From an uncultured Lachnospiraceae bacterium (lineage in GTDB: Bacteria; Bacillota; Clostridia; Lachnospirales; Lachnospiraceae), in assembly GCA_910579805.1 (NCBI GenBank), contig CAJTWM010000001.1, forward strand, positions 248,001 to 312,000: 64,000 nucleotides of DNA. The letters are read 5' to 3'. Shown here piece after piece: positions 17,442-26,324 of this stretch. Each line of letters opens with the position of its first letter. The stretch's first letter is position 1. A model generated the notes under the pieces. It did not search any database. It was not told the DNA's origin and was given only the letters and a program-made list of their open reading frames with translations. The position numbers and the translations under genes were made by a program.

Positions 17442-18356
17442 TCAATGCATCAGCTTCTGCTTTACCGCATTCCATACCCGCTTGATTCCGTAAAATTTCT
17501 TCGTATAATGCTTCTCATATTCCTTATCCACCGTGGTATCTTCCAAAAAACGGATAGGGAAAGAAAATTCCCCGTATTCGGAAACTTCTCTGGAATTGTC
17601 CTTGGTATGGGTCGCATCCTCCCTGCCGCAGCCGATATTATGGATCAGATTGCCTTTGGGCGTAATGCCCACCCCCTGATTGTCAAGGATCGTAAATACC
17701 CACTGCAGATCCCAGGTATCCACCAGTCCCGCATGAATCTTATCCGCGTCCCTGACAAACAGCTTATACTGTAAGGAATTACTAAACAAAGGACGAAGTT
17801 TCTTTTCCGCTTTTACTTTGGGCCACTTCGCCATATCAATATCGTAATGTTCGCTCCATGCCCGTCTCCACGAAGCCCATCCCCAAATACTTGCAAAATG
17901 GGAAAAGGCATAATCGCCCTGAATGAAATAATCCGGAAGGTCATTGGTTCCCGATACCATATAAACATTGGTATCGTCCTTATAATATTCTAACATTTCC
18001 TGACAATAACGGAAAAATTCCTGTTTCGGCACGCAGTCGTCCTCTAAGATAATGGCCGCCTCTTCGTGTTCAAAAAGCCATGTGATCCCGCTCGCCACCC
18101 GCTTTTTACAGCCCATATTGGCTTCGGCATAATTTTTGATCACTTCGCAGTCCCAGTCCACATGCCCTTCCACATACCCTCTTGTTTCGGCAACCTTCTT
18201 TTTTTCTTCCTCCCGGTCCTCTCTGGGCGCGTCGGAAATGATATAAAGCCTCGGCGGCTTCGCCTGCCTGATCGCTTCAAATACCTCTTTCGTCGTATCC
18301 GGACGGTTAAAAATAATCATCGCAACCGCCGTCTTCATCTGAAATTGTCCTTCCAT
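17442..18356 (-). CDS. GT-A family glycosyltransferase (GT2/GNT-I-like)
   Basis: Protein of 304 residues with a GT-A start (TAVAMIIFNRPDTTKEVFEA), the metal-binding block LEDDCVP (104-110), and IWGWASWRRAW (157-167). These marks place it with bacterial enzymes related to GlcNAc-transferase I-like GT-A folds, often annotated as hemolytic protein HlpA-like. AAGGA before the second Met (MKTAVAM, six codons in) could make that the true start; the first Met is used here. It lies downstream of the initiating transferase gene with a 78-base gap. Sugar specificity unknown. Confidence 0.75.
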   Translation of the reverse strand: MEGQFQMKTAVAMIIFNRPDTTKEVFEAIRQAKPPRLYIISDAPREDREEEKKKVAETRGYVEGHVDWDCEVIKNYAEANMGCKKRVASGITWLFEHEEAAIILEDDCVPKQEFFRYCQEMLEYYKDDTNVYMVSGTNDLPDYFIQGDYAFSHFASIWGWASWRRAWSEHYDIDMAKWPKVKAEKKLRPLFSNSLQYKLFVRDADKIHAGLVDTWDLQWVFTILDNQGVGITPKGNLIHNIGCGREDATHTKDNSREVSEYGEFSFPIRFLEDTTVDKEYEKHYTKKFYGIKRVWNAVKQKLMH

Positions 18357-18434
18357 ATCATACCATGCCTTTCTCTGATCCGCTTCTCTGTTTATGCCGA
18401 CTTTTCGTCAGACGTTTCCTGATCCTGCCCCTTT

Positions 18435-19859
18435 TTATTTTGCCCCTTTACTGAAAAGTACGCTCGTAAACGTTTTTAAGATCAGTTTCATATCCAGTCC
18501 TAACGACCAGTTATCAATATATTCCAAATCATATCTGACCACATCGTCAAAATCCGTTACCTCGCTGCGTCCGTTCACCTGCCACATCCCCGTAAGTCCC
18601 GGCCTGATGGAAAGGCGTCTCTTATAATACATACTATACTGCTCAAACTCATCCTCTGTCGGCGGTCTGGTGCCTACAAGGCTCATCTGCCCAATCAAAA
18701 TATTATAAAACTGGGGCGTTTCGTCAATGCTTGTCTTTCTTAAAAATTTGCCAACTTTCGTGATCCGGGGATCGTTCTCCATCTTAAACATCGGACCCGA
18801 CAGCTCGTTCTGCGCCTCCAGTTCCTTCTTCCTCTCTTCCGCGTCCGTATACATGGAGCGGAATTTATAGATCTTGAATCGTCTTCCGTTCTTCCCGATC
18901 CGCACCTGAGAGAAGAATACCGGTCCCGGCGATTCGATCTTAATTGCCAACGCCACAAAAGGCGTGATAAGCGCCGTAAGAATCAGCCCGGTCAAGCCTC
19001 CCGCAATATCCATCAGACGCTTGACCATCAATCGCCTTACATCAAAATAATTCAGGGAGTAGGAAACTACCGCATACCCTGCAAAATTCTCTATCATCCG
19101 CTCCGATCCGTCTTCCACTTCTATAAAATCAACGGCATAATGGCATACTACGCCCATGCTTTCAAAAGCCACGATCATTTCCTTGATCTGCTCGTGTCCA
19201 TACTCCGGCAGGCTGATAAACACTTCATCCAAAAGCATCTGGGTGCTCACTTCATAAAGACTGGCCGAATCCGCCACAACGGGTACGCCGCCGATCTCTT
19301 TCCCTGTTTCCGACACATCCATTAACGTTATCGCGACGATCTCCGAGTTCCATGCCGCCGCCCCATGAAGATTTTCCACGATTCCTTCCGCCAGCTCCTT
19401 TGTCGTAATGACCATGACTTTATTGCTGTTGTTGCTCCTCCGGTAATACACAAGCATATATTTTTTAAACAAAATATGGAAAATATACGTCACAATTACG
19501 TTTGCCACTGCAAAATAAGCAAAGATCAAACGGGACAGCAGCGCAATCTCCTTCGTAAAAAACATTACCATCACAAGGCCGATCATCAATGTGAATGTGT
19601 ATTTCACAATTGCAATACATTCTACATAATAGCCCCTTGTAAAAAAGTCTCTGTTGCCTTCTATAAAAACGCTGTATAATACACAGAACAAGAGCAGATA
19701 TACATACCCCATCCGATGAGTCATGCCGTCATAAATCGACACGCTGGTCGCGCTGTATATCAAAATCGCCGCCGTATAGGAAATGATCAATGCCGCCATA
19801 TCCAGACAGAGCAGACTGTACGTTTCTATCATTCTGTTTTTACGCTTTATATTCTGCAT
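18435..19859 (-). CDS. Initiating polyprenyl glycosylphosphotransferase (WbaP/CpsE-type)
   Basis: Integral membrane enzyme of 474 residues that links a sugar-1-phosphate to undecaprenyl phosphate, the first step of a glycan. An N-terminal group of four or five membrane helices and a Rossmann-like domain (PF13727 type) precede the catalytic domain: KRLMDIAGG, KFRSMYTDAEERK, KTSIDETPQFYN with the catalytic Asp-Glu pair, VGTRPPTEDEFEQY and RPGLTGMWQVNGRS. The start at 19859 has GGGGG five bases upstream; a Met four codons earlier is less well placed. The gene stands first after the composite RNA element (19894-20064), so it is a likely head of a transcript. A second, short initiating transferase is encoded at 45870. 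Confidence 0.92.
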   Translation of the reverse strand: MQNIKRKNRMIETYSLLCLDMAALIISYTAAILIYSATSVSIYDGMTHRMGYVYLLLFCVLYSVFIEGNRDFFTRGYYVECIAIVKYTFTLMIGLVMVMFFTKEIALLSRLIFAYFAVANVIVTYIFHILFKKYMLVYYRRSNNSNKVMVITTKELAEGIVENLHGAAAWNSEIVAITLMDVSETGKEIGGVPVVADSASLYEVSTQMLLDEVFISLPEYGHEQIKEMIVAFESMGVVCHYAVDFIEVEDGSERMIENFAGYAVVSYSLNYFDVRRLMVKRLMDIAGGLTGLILTALITPFVALAIKIESPGPVFFSQVRIGKNGRRFKIYKFRSMYTDAEERKKELEAQNELSGPMFKMENDPRITKVGKFLRKTSIDETPQFYNILIGQMSLVGTRPPTEDEFEQYSMYYKRRLSIRPGLTGMWQVNGRSEVTDFDDVVRYDLEYIDNWSLGLDMKLILKTFTSVLFSKGAK

Positions 19860-19893
19860 ATATGCCCCCATCCGTGCTTAATTTATGTTTATC

Positions 19894-19931
19894 CTAACTC
19901 CCATCTGCCCGCTTTGGCGGGCATACAAATC
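19894..19931 (-). repeat. SD-hairpin repeat, copy 4 (part of composite element A)
   Basis: Minus-strand GATTTGTATG, perfect stem GCCCGC / GCGGGC around a CAAA loop, then AGATGGGAGTTAGG. The start codon of the initiating transferase is about 35 bases downstream, and a further GGGGG lies closer to it. Confidence 0.75.
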
Positions 19932-19937
19932 TTGATG

Positions 19938-19962
19938 AAAAACGCCTGCTTTTGGCGTTTTT
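19938..19962 (-). terminator. Intrinsic terminator in composite element A
   Basis: AAAAACGCC (19938-19946) pairs with GGCGTTTTT (19954-19962), nine base pairs ending in T residues on either strand. It follows the polymerase gene (20064-21203) and precedes the initiating transferase gene, so it may end one transcript or act as an attenuator between them. An identical copy is at 30364-30388. Confidence 0.6.
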
Positions 19963-19964
19963 CC

Positions 19965-20064
19965 GGGTGAAACTTAGAAGTTCTAAGGCAACCACGTTGC
20001 CTTTGTGAAACAGCCTCTGCTGTGAGCGAAAACTGCCGCAGGCAGTTAGAACTTCTTTTCACCC
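19965..20064 (-). ncRNA. Branched structured RNA, copy A
   Basis: The minus-strand RNA is closed by GGGTGAAAAGAAGTTCTAA (20046-20064) pairing with the complement at 19965-19986 over 19 bp with a 3-base bulge. Inside are three hairpins: AACTGCC-TGC-GGCAGTT, ACAGC-AGAG-GCTGT and GGCAAC-GTG-GTTGCC. Copy B at 30391-30474 keeps the second hairpin with three compensated base pairs and lacks the first. The element begins at the stop codon of the upstream polymerase gene (TAG then GGGTGAAA). It is a candidate regulatory RNA; it matches no family I can name. Confidence 0.6.
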
Positions 20065-21203
20065 TACGCTCTTTTCAAAAACCGCCAGATTCCGTAAAAA
20101 TATTCTTCCCGTGTATCTGTCCGGCCAAGTAAAGTATACCACATAGCCCCCATAAAAAGCAGTATATAATTTCTCCCGATATATACGGAAACCGCGTGGG
20201 CTTCGATCAGCGTATACGCCGAAAACATCATAATCACTAAAAAAGCGTCATAAGCCCTGTTTTTATAACAACCCCATATCATCACGCAGAGCAGGCCGAT
20301 ATATAGGATTCCCGGTATGATGCCGTACCAATAAAAAATCCGCAAATATCCCATGTCAAAATAGTTCCGGTTTTCGGGACTTCCAAATAACCGCCAGTAT
20401 TCGATTCCCCCGCCTGTTTTTCCCCATTGGAACCTGCCGTTGATCCGGATATCGATCTGACGCAGGATAGGGATCTCCACCCCGTAAATACTGACGATCA
20501 AGGTAAGCGCCGCACAGAACAGGATAAAAACCGCCGCCAGAATATACAGCCCCTTCTTTTCCTTAAGTCCTCCTCCGTACCTAAGAAACATGGCAAGCAG
20601 AATCGCCGCGCTGCAGACCAGCAGCCCCGTTCTGGAATCCGTAAGAAAGAAAACGAAAAGATTCATGATAAAAGTCAGATGATAAGCATACCCTTTCATC
20701 GTTTTGCCATACAGTGCAAGCCCTAACGTAAGGACGGCAAAAAACATACAGTGCAGCGCGTTCGGATGTCCCATTCCCAGACAAAATCTTGTTTCCTCTA
20801 TGCCGCCTCCCCGAAAATATCCGGTCACAGACGCCGCCCCGTAAATGCCGGCCACGGACAAAAGTACGATCAAAAGACTGCCCGCCAATGTTTCGTAAAA
20901 GGTTATCTTTACCGCCGTTTTTACCGGTATCCCCTTGAAGGCCGCCACAAACGCCACGATCCTAATGATTTCTTCCCGGTCCGTCACTGCAAAGGAAACC
21001 AGCCCCAGCGCTCCGGCCAAAAAGATACACAACCATTCCTTCCAAGTATATTTCGTACAGGCAATCTTACATACAAACATCGCAAATGTGAGACGAAACA
21101 GCCACGTTTCATAAGGTATGATATAATCGCTTTTATCCAGCAGCACAAAAAGCATTTCCAAAACCAGCGCCGCATAAAAAAACGCCTCTCCGATTTTTTT
21201 CAT
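20064..21203 (-). CDS. Wzy-like polysaccharide polymerase (O-antigen polymerase family)
   Basis: Membrane protein of 379 residues with roughly ten helices. The TRFCLGMGHPNALHCMFF block, the following FLTDSRTGLLVC and a large loop with GRFQWGKTG are the layout of Wzy/EpsG-type polymerases, which join lipid-linked repeat units outside the membrane. AAGGA six bases before the ATG decides the start. The last codon is followed by a TAG that is the first bases of the composite RNA element. Neighbours are a DUF6056 protein and an acylation pair, consistent with assembly of a modified polymer. Ligase function cannot be excluded. Confidence 0.75.
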   Translation of the reverse strand: MKKIGEAFFYAALVLEMLFVLLDKSDYIIPYETWLFRLTFAMFVCKIACTKYTWKEWLCIFLAGALGLVSFAVTDREEIIRIVAFVAAFKGIPVKTAVKITFYETLAGSLLIVLLSVAGIYGAASVTGYFRGGGIEETRFCLGMGHPNALHCMFFAVLTLGLALYGKTMKGYAYHLTFIMNLFVFFLTDSRTGLLVCSAAILLAMFLRYGGGLKEKKGLYILAAVFILFCAALTLIVSIYGVEIPILRQIDIRINGRFQWGKTGGGIEYWRLFGSPENRNYFDMGYLRIFYWYGIIPGILYIGLLCVMIWGCYKNRAYDAFLVIMMFSAYTLIEAHAVSVYIGRNYILLFMGAMWYTLLGRTDTREEYFYGIWRFLKRA

Positions 21204-21244
21204 AGATCCTTCCTTTTCTGTTTCTTGCTACCTATTCCCCAGGT

Positions 21245-22597
21245 TTAATACGCCGTCCATTCTTCCATGGGTACGCCCGAAATGGAATCCACCTCATAAT
21301 AAGTGCAGATCAGTTCATTGATCCAATATCCCGCGTCCTCTTTAAAATCGGAATCATATCCAAAACTGTATTTTGATTCAAATCCCTCGTGAAGCAGGGG
21401 TACGGTAATGTCTTTTTCTCCCGCCGCCTTCCGTTCCCATATATAGGCGTCCCTGTTCTGATAGTCGCGGTAGATCCTCGCCGTATTGACTACGTTATCC
21501 ACATAGGCAAATGCCATATAAAGAAAGAGTCCGCTGATAAAAAAGCGTTTCCCTGCCCGCACCAGCGTTTCCCCCTCCGACACTTTTACAAAGCACTGGA
21601 TCACAGCCATGATCAGGAATATCCCCGCTCCAAAATAGGCCCGGTCCATCGGCGTAGGAGCCAAAACAAGCGCATAACAAGTGGCAATAAATACGAAAAA
21701 GTACAAAAGCACCGTTTCCAGTTCCTGAAAAGTCCGCTTCTGTGTCCTCACCAAAATATAGAGCGCAAGCAGGATCAGCAGCAGGATAAAAAAATTATGT
21801 TCTATCGCCAGCGTGATCTTATATGCCCTTGCTATATATTTCACGATCCCGCCGTAATTATCGTCGGCATAGATTGCCCTTCCCCTGTTTCCCGGAGCGG
21901 CCACCATAAACCCAAAACCGGTCAGCATTCCCGCCAGTCCGGCCCACATCCACGGCCGGATCTTCCTATCCTCTCTCCATACAACGAAAAGCGCCGCCAA
22001 GATCAGCAAAATGCCGCCGCCGGAAGTATTTTCGTTACACCATCCCGCGACCACTCCCGTAAAAAATAAAAGGATGCCCCAAAGCGCCGGTCTTTTTAAC
22101 CTCTCCCTTTTCGAACAGGCATATTTAAACAAAGTGACAAACCCCAAAATATTCGTAGTTCCCCACAGATAGTTACATGCGCCCGTTTCCCACAATACCG
22201 TCTCCTTAAATTCCACGGAAAAGATCCATAAAAACAGGTTGATCAAAAGATAAACCGGCGTGTCGTACTTTACTTTCCCTTCGATATTGTAATAGATCAA
22301 AAGCGTCAGCCCTACAAAATTAAGACTGTTGCAGAGATTAAACACCCATTTATCCGTTTGCAGGAAAGACTTTAAGATCAAGTGGTTCACGCTTCTGCCC
22401 GTCCACGATAAATACTGCTCATATTCGCTTTTTAGCAGATCCTCCACAGAATGGATCGACCTTACCACTACGGAATAACTATAATCGTCGGACATCAGCG
22501 GGGTCAGAAAATTAAAGATCAAAATGGCGAGGAAAGCGCCGCATACCGTCGCCCAAAAAACTGTTTTTTCATGTTTTTTTAAAAATTGTCGTTCCAT
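21245..22597 (-). CDS. DUF6056-family polytopic membrane protein
   Basis: Membrane protein of 450 residues. TPLMSDDYSYSVVVRS after the first helix and LSWTGRSVNHLILK are characteristic of DUF6056 proteins, which look like GT-C enzymes with the acidic DD in the first external loop. The C-terminus is a soluble tail of about 70 residues. The role is inferred as a membrane glycosyltransferase acting on the growing glycan. AAGGAT precedes the ATG and the upstream stop is three bases away, so it is coupled to the SGNH-like gene. Confidence 0.75.
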   Translation of the reverse strand: MERQFLKKHEKTVFWATVCGAFLAILIFNFLTPLMSDDYSYSVVVRSIHSVEDLLKSEYEQYLSWTGRSVNHLILKSFLQTDKWVFNLCNSLNFVGLTLLIYYNIEGKVKYDTPVYLLINLFLWIFSVEFKETVLWETGACNYLWGTTNILGFVTLFKYACSKRERLKRPALWGILLFFTGVVAGWCNENTSGGGILLILAALFVVWREDRKIRPWMWAGLAGMLTGFGFMVAAPGNRGRAIYADDNYGGIVKYIARAYKITLAIEHNFFILLLILLALYILVRTQKRTFQELETVLLYFFVFIATCYALVLAPTPMDRAYFGAGIFLIMAVIQCFVKVSEGETLVRAGKRFFISGLFLYMAFAYVDNVVNTARIYRDYQNRDAYIWERKAAGEKDITVPLLHEGFESKYSFGYDSDFKEDAGYWINELICTYYEVDSISGVPMEEWTAY

Positions 22598-22600
22598 ATC

Positions 22601-23752
22601 TTAATCCTTTTCTTCGCTCTGTTCCTTTACAAAAGCGTCATAATCAAAATGCAGATAAAACCGCCGCATGAAATCCATATGCTCTTCCTGATTCTCTGCG
22701 GTAATCTCGTACCCGCCCCGGCTCATCTGTTCTAACAAATACGAATTAATATCACTTATATAGTGTTCTTTATCCCGGTAATTGTCAAGATTACAGATCA
22801 GATCCGTATTTTCAAAAAAACTGAACAGCCTGACATTGTCATAGGAAAGCAGCAGATCCGTGACCATTTCCTCCGCTTCAAGCTGAGATTTGATCATCCC
22901 GTCTTTTTCCAACAGATCCCAATATAAGATACTATACGGCGGATAGAAAAAGTAAAATGTGGTATCCGGATATTTTTCCAACAGCGGCACAATGTTTTTC
23001 TCCATGTTTTCCATTACCCGTTCTTTCTCTTCCTCCGTCAATCCTTCCGCCATAGGGACTTTTTCCACTTTCCTTTCATAGCTCTGCATGATATGCGAAA
23101 ACCCGTAAGCGGAACCCCACGCCGAATATTCGTCGAAAGTAGTGCTTTCTTCGCCCGTTAAAGTCAGGAAAAGATTATTAAAACACCCTCTGTATAAAAT
23201 AGACTTATTCAGTACATAAGAAACGTCGTTAAAAAGGTTGTCGTCATACAGATATTCCGGATAGTCCTCGTATTGTTTCCAGTCATGTTCCCTGTTCAGT
23301 CCATTATAGTCCAGACACATCAGCACCGTTTTCAGATCTTTGTTATAAGTAAGCGCCCTGTCCAGATTTTGTGAAAGCTCCTCAAATCCCGCCCCCGAAA
23401 ACGGTTCTTTCACGGACTTCGTCCCAAACAGCCTGTCAAACTCGCTTGTCTTAAAATTCTGCGTCATGCTCGAACCGGTAATCATAGCATTATAATCAAA
23501 ATGTCTGGAAATCCCGTCGTTGATATACCGTTCCTCATACAACCTGTAAGAAATCAGGGAAAGCGGCTTGTGATAATGAAAGTACGGGTCGACGACAACC
23601 ATGACTAGAATAATGAAAAAAAGCGTCCCAAGCTGCAGGCCCAAAAAAGTATAAAACCACCTCTTGGCATGACTGTTTTCCGTATCCTGCCCCGCCTTTG
23701 CAGGCTCCTGGTCCATAGCTGACAGCGTTTGTCCATCCTTTCGTTCTTTCAT
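22601..23752 (-). CDS. SGNH-like extracytoplasmic protein, partner of MBOAT
   Basis: Protein of 383 residues: a charged N-terminal tail, one membrane anchor (about residues 32-54) and a large outside domain. ITGSSMTQNF holds the presumed nucleophile Ser, and DKEHYISDIN near residue 335 gives the Asp/His pair. It is encoded after the MBOAT gene at 23831-25309, mirroring the pair at 3902-6324, though overall sequence resemblance between the two SGNH partners is low. GGAGG lies seven bases before the ATG. Expected role: transfer of an acyl group delivered by MBOAT to a surface glycan. Confidence 0.7.
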   Translation of the reverse strand: MKERKDGQTLSAMDQEPAKAGQDTENSHAKRWFYTFLGLQLGTLFFIILVMVVVDPYFHYHKPLSLISYRLYEERYINDGISRHFDYNAMITGSSMTQNFKTSEFDRLFGTKSVKEPFSGAGFEELSQNLDRALTYNKDLKTVLMCLDYNGLNREHDWKQYEDYPEYLYDDNLFNDVSYVLNKSILYRGCFNNLFLTLTGEESTTFDEYSAWGSAYGFSHIMQSYERKVEKVPMAEGLTEEEKERVMENMEKNIVPLLEKYPDTTFYFFYPPYSILYWDLLEKDGMIKSQLEAEEMVTDLLLSYDNVRLFSFFENTDLICNLDNYRDKEHYISDINSYLLEQMSRGGYEITAENQEEHMDFMRRFYLHFDYDAFVKEQSEEKD

Positions 23753-23830
23753 GCCCTTTCCTCCTTCCTTTCTTGTTTTATTCTCATCCGTCCTTAACCG
23801 TTTTCCGTTATCTTTCCAATACGTCTAACG

Positions 23831-25309
23831 TCAAAAATTAAAGTAAATAAACTCGCTGATCTGCGACAGGGACAGGATGCTCCATGTCAGCAGCAGCACC
23901 GCCTCCGCCATTTGAAAGCCGCAGCGCCTCTGTCCGGTAAACTGCAATTTTTCCGCTTTCTTTCCCGTATGTTTCAAACATAATACGGCGATCAGTAAAA
24001 AGGCCAGAAACAGTAAAAAAGGCAGCGCCGGATAAGCGTCGATCACTCCCTGCAGGCCAAACCTGCCAAGAAACCGGACTTCTGTCAGTTCATTAAAATA
24101 TTCCGTAAATTCCGCCTCAACTCCACTGAACTGCCATAGGCTAATCTGCGAAAGCAATACTTTCTCGTGGGCGATCGTCGGCGCCCGGAAAATGCTCCAT
24201 AAAAAAATGACCAGAATAAATGTGATCCCTCTTTTCAATAGGGAGGGGATCTTTTCCAGCCCTCTTTTAAAAATACGTTCTAAAACCATCAGGATACCGT
24301 TCAGTCCGCCCCATAACACAAAAGTCCAGTTTGCGCCATGCCAAAGTCCGCTGATTAAAAACACAATCATCGTATTGACACAAGTTCTAAACATTCCCTT
24401 CCTGCTGCCCCCCAGCGGAATATAGACATACCGGGTAAAAAATTTTGTCAGCGTTATATGCCATCTGTCCCAAAAGTCCGAAATAGACACGGCCTGATAA
24501 GGCGAATCGAAATTAAGCGGCAGTTCGATCCCCAGCATCAGCCCGATCCCGTATGCCATATCACAATACCCGCTGAAATCAAAATAAATCTGAAAAGTAT
24601 AACACAACATAGCGATCAGTATATTTCCGGCATCGTAAGCATACGGACGCGGAAAGACCATTGCCACGATAGGGGAAAGTGTATCCGCTAACAACACCTT
24701 CTTCGCAATTCCTCTGGCAAACGCATAGATCCCTCTGTTTAAGTTTACATAATTAATCTTCTTTCTGCTTTCGTCCCTGAACTGCCCTATCACTTCGTCA
24801 TGCCGCGCGATGGGCCCCTGGATCAAAAGAGGGAAGAACAGCCCGTAAGACGCATATTCCATAAAGGTATACGGTTTAATCTCTTCTTTATAGCAGTCTG
24901 TCACATAAGCAAGCTGACGGAACGTATAAAAACTGATCCCCACCGGCATGATCAATTTCAGCAGCGGAAGATCGGCCTGAAAGATCCGGTTCACATTCTC
25001 AATAAAAAAGTCGCTGTATTTATAATACGCCAACGCCCCAATGTGGAAAATCAATACGGCGGCAAACAACGCTTTTTTTGAAAAGGCGGACATTCCTTTT
25101 TCCATCCTCCGCACGGCAGCCTGATCGACCGCCAGACCGACGCAAAAAAACAACAGGTACTTAACGCTGAAAGCGCCGTAGAAGCAACAGGACATTCCTG
25201 TCAGCCACAACATGCCAAGCCTGTATTTACCTGCTTTATTTATTCCGTAATACCCGATCAACACAAGGGGCAGAAATAACAAAATAAATATGTAAGAATT
25301 GAACAACAT
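23831..25309 (-). CDS. MBOAT-family membrane O-acyltransferase
   Basis: Polytopic protein of 492 residues with the same marks as the plus-strand paralogue: IMPVGISFYTFRQLAYVTD, FWDRWHITLTKFFTRYVYIP, GSRKGMFR and the catalytic-His signature GLWHGANW. The start is placed at 25309 (MLFNSYIF), where membrane sequence begins; the longer frame to 25384 would overlap the GT17 gene and adds a polar N-terminus without a ribosome site. It carries the activated acyl group across the membrane for its SGNH partner downstream. Acceptor unknown. Confidence 0.92.
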   Translation of the reverse strand: MLFNSYIFILLFLPLVLIGYYGINKAGKYRLGMLWLTGMSCCFYGAFSVKYLLFFCVGLAVDQAAVRRMEKGMSAFSKKALFAAVLIFHIGALAYYKYSDFFIENVNRIFQADLPLLKLIMPVGISFYTFRQLAYVTDCYKEEIKPYTFMEYASYGLFFPLLIQGPIARHDEVIGQFRDESRKKINYVNLNRGIYAFARGIAKKVLLADTLSPIVAMVFPRPYAYDAGNILIAMLCYTFQIYFDFSGYCDMAYGIGLMLGIELPLNFDSPYQAVSISDFWDRWHITLTKFFTRYVYIPLGGSRKGMFRTCVNTMIVFLISGLWHGANWTFVLWGGLNGILMVLERIFKRGLEKIPSLLKRGITFILVIFLWSIFRAPTIAHEKVLLSQISLWQFSGVEAEFTEYFNELTEVRFLGRFGLQGVIDAYPALPFLLFLAFLLIAVLCLKHTGKKAEKLQFTGQRRCGFQMAEAVLLLTWSILSLSQISEFIYFNF

Positions 25310-25364
25310 ATTTATGGCCCTGTTCCTTTCCCGGCATACCGGTTCTATCCGTAACCGATGTCCG

Positions 25365-26312
25365 TTACTTTTTCCCCCCGCCAAACAGTCTTTTAATCCC
25401 CCGTCCGCATTTTAGTACAAACCGGCGTATTCCCGCCTGAAAATGACGGCGTTTCTTCTCTCCCGCCGATTCTTCTTTTAAGATCAAATGGGAATATTCC
25501 TCCTGATGTTCCCTTAAATACAAGGGAAAACTATCGTCAATCTCTACTTTGACAAATTCCGCCTGCCTGTCGAAAATATCTTTTCCGTCCTTGATCTTAT
25601 CTTCCACTTCGGATAACACGGAACGGCTGTTATATTCCTGATGCGCCGCCGATCTGACCTTCTGCGCCACACGTTTTTTGACGTCCGCTTCGCCGTGGCC
25701 GCCCATATACCCAAAATGCCAGCCTCCGTCCTCTACCCGTATCCCAGTCTCTTTTCTTTCCGGGAAACGCAGTTCGCCAAGCTGTAACCCCTGTTCCCTG
25801 ATCAGCTTATAGCGGCACATTTTAGAACCGATCCACTTTTTACGCCCTACCCCTTCAAACTCTCCCGCATAGGAGAGCAGGTTTCCCGATACTTCTTCCA
25901 TATTCAGGTAGCAGTAAAACATCCTCTGTGCAAAATGATAAATCTTATCGTCCCGAAAGTCTTTTAATATTTCCTTAATTTTCTCGGGATTGGGAATCTC
26001 GTCCAAATCGCTGAAAATAATAATATCTTCGTCGTTACAGTCCTTCAGCCCTCTCCCTACCGCGTTTTTCTGAAAAGTATCCCTGTCGTGGGTAACCCCT
26101 TCCGGCGTGTCCTCTACGACCACATGAATGATCTTCTCCGCAAATTCCGCAAACATTTCTTTATTTTCTTCATAATAAAGCGGTTTGGCCAGTCCCGAAA
26201 AAGTTTCCGTCGCCTCGCTGATCACAAACCTGTCCACCACCGGAGAAAGCACCTGTAACCGCAATTTCAAAATATCCAATTCGTTAAAAAACTGAAAACA
26301 ATCGTATACCAT
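25365..26312 (-). CDS. GT17-family N-acetylglucosaminyltransferase-like protein
   Basis: Protein of 315 residues related to beta-1,4-mannosyl-glycoprotein GlcNAc-transferase (GT17). VYDCFQFFNELDILKLRL at the N-terminus, the TFSGLAKPLYY block, and IIFSDLDEIPNP (98-109) with the metal-binding SDLDE are family marks, as is GGWHFGYMGG later on. The C-terminal 40 residues are basic and may touch the membrane. Bacterial relatives occur in capsule and exopolysaccharide loci; the acceptor is not known. It precedes the MBOAT gene by 55 bases. Confidence 0.85.
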   Translation of the reverse strand: MVYDCFQFFNELDILKLRLQVLSPVVDRFVISEATETFSGLAKPLYYEENKEMFAEFAEKIIHVVVEDTPEGVTHDRDTFQKNAVGRGLKDCNDEDIIIFSDLDEIPNPEKIKEILKDFRDDKIYHFAQRMFYCYLNMEEVSGNLLSYAGEFEGVGRKKWIGSKMCRYKLIREQGLQLGELRFPERKETGIRVEDGGWHFGYMGGHGEADVKKRVAQKVRSAAHQEYNSRSVLSEVEDKIKDGKDIFDRQAEFVKVEIDDSFPLYLREHQEEYSHLILKEESAGEKKRRHFQAGIRRFVLKCGRGIKRLFGGGKK

Positions 26313-26324
26313 ATTGATACCCCG

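Noticed and set aside
19894..20064. Insertion sequence or transposon end
   Set aside because: No transposase and no clear target duplication; the structure is better explained as RNA.
21389..22069. Plus-strand open frame of 226 codons opposite the DUF6056 gene
   Set aside because: Low-complexity basic translation of the opposite strand of a conserved gene.
25310..25384. Overlap of MBOAT and GT17 genes as a fusion or frameshift
   Set aside because: The MBOAT membrane sequence begins at 25309; both proteins are complete without the overlap.
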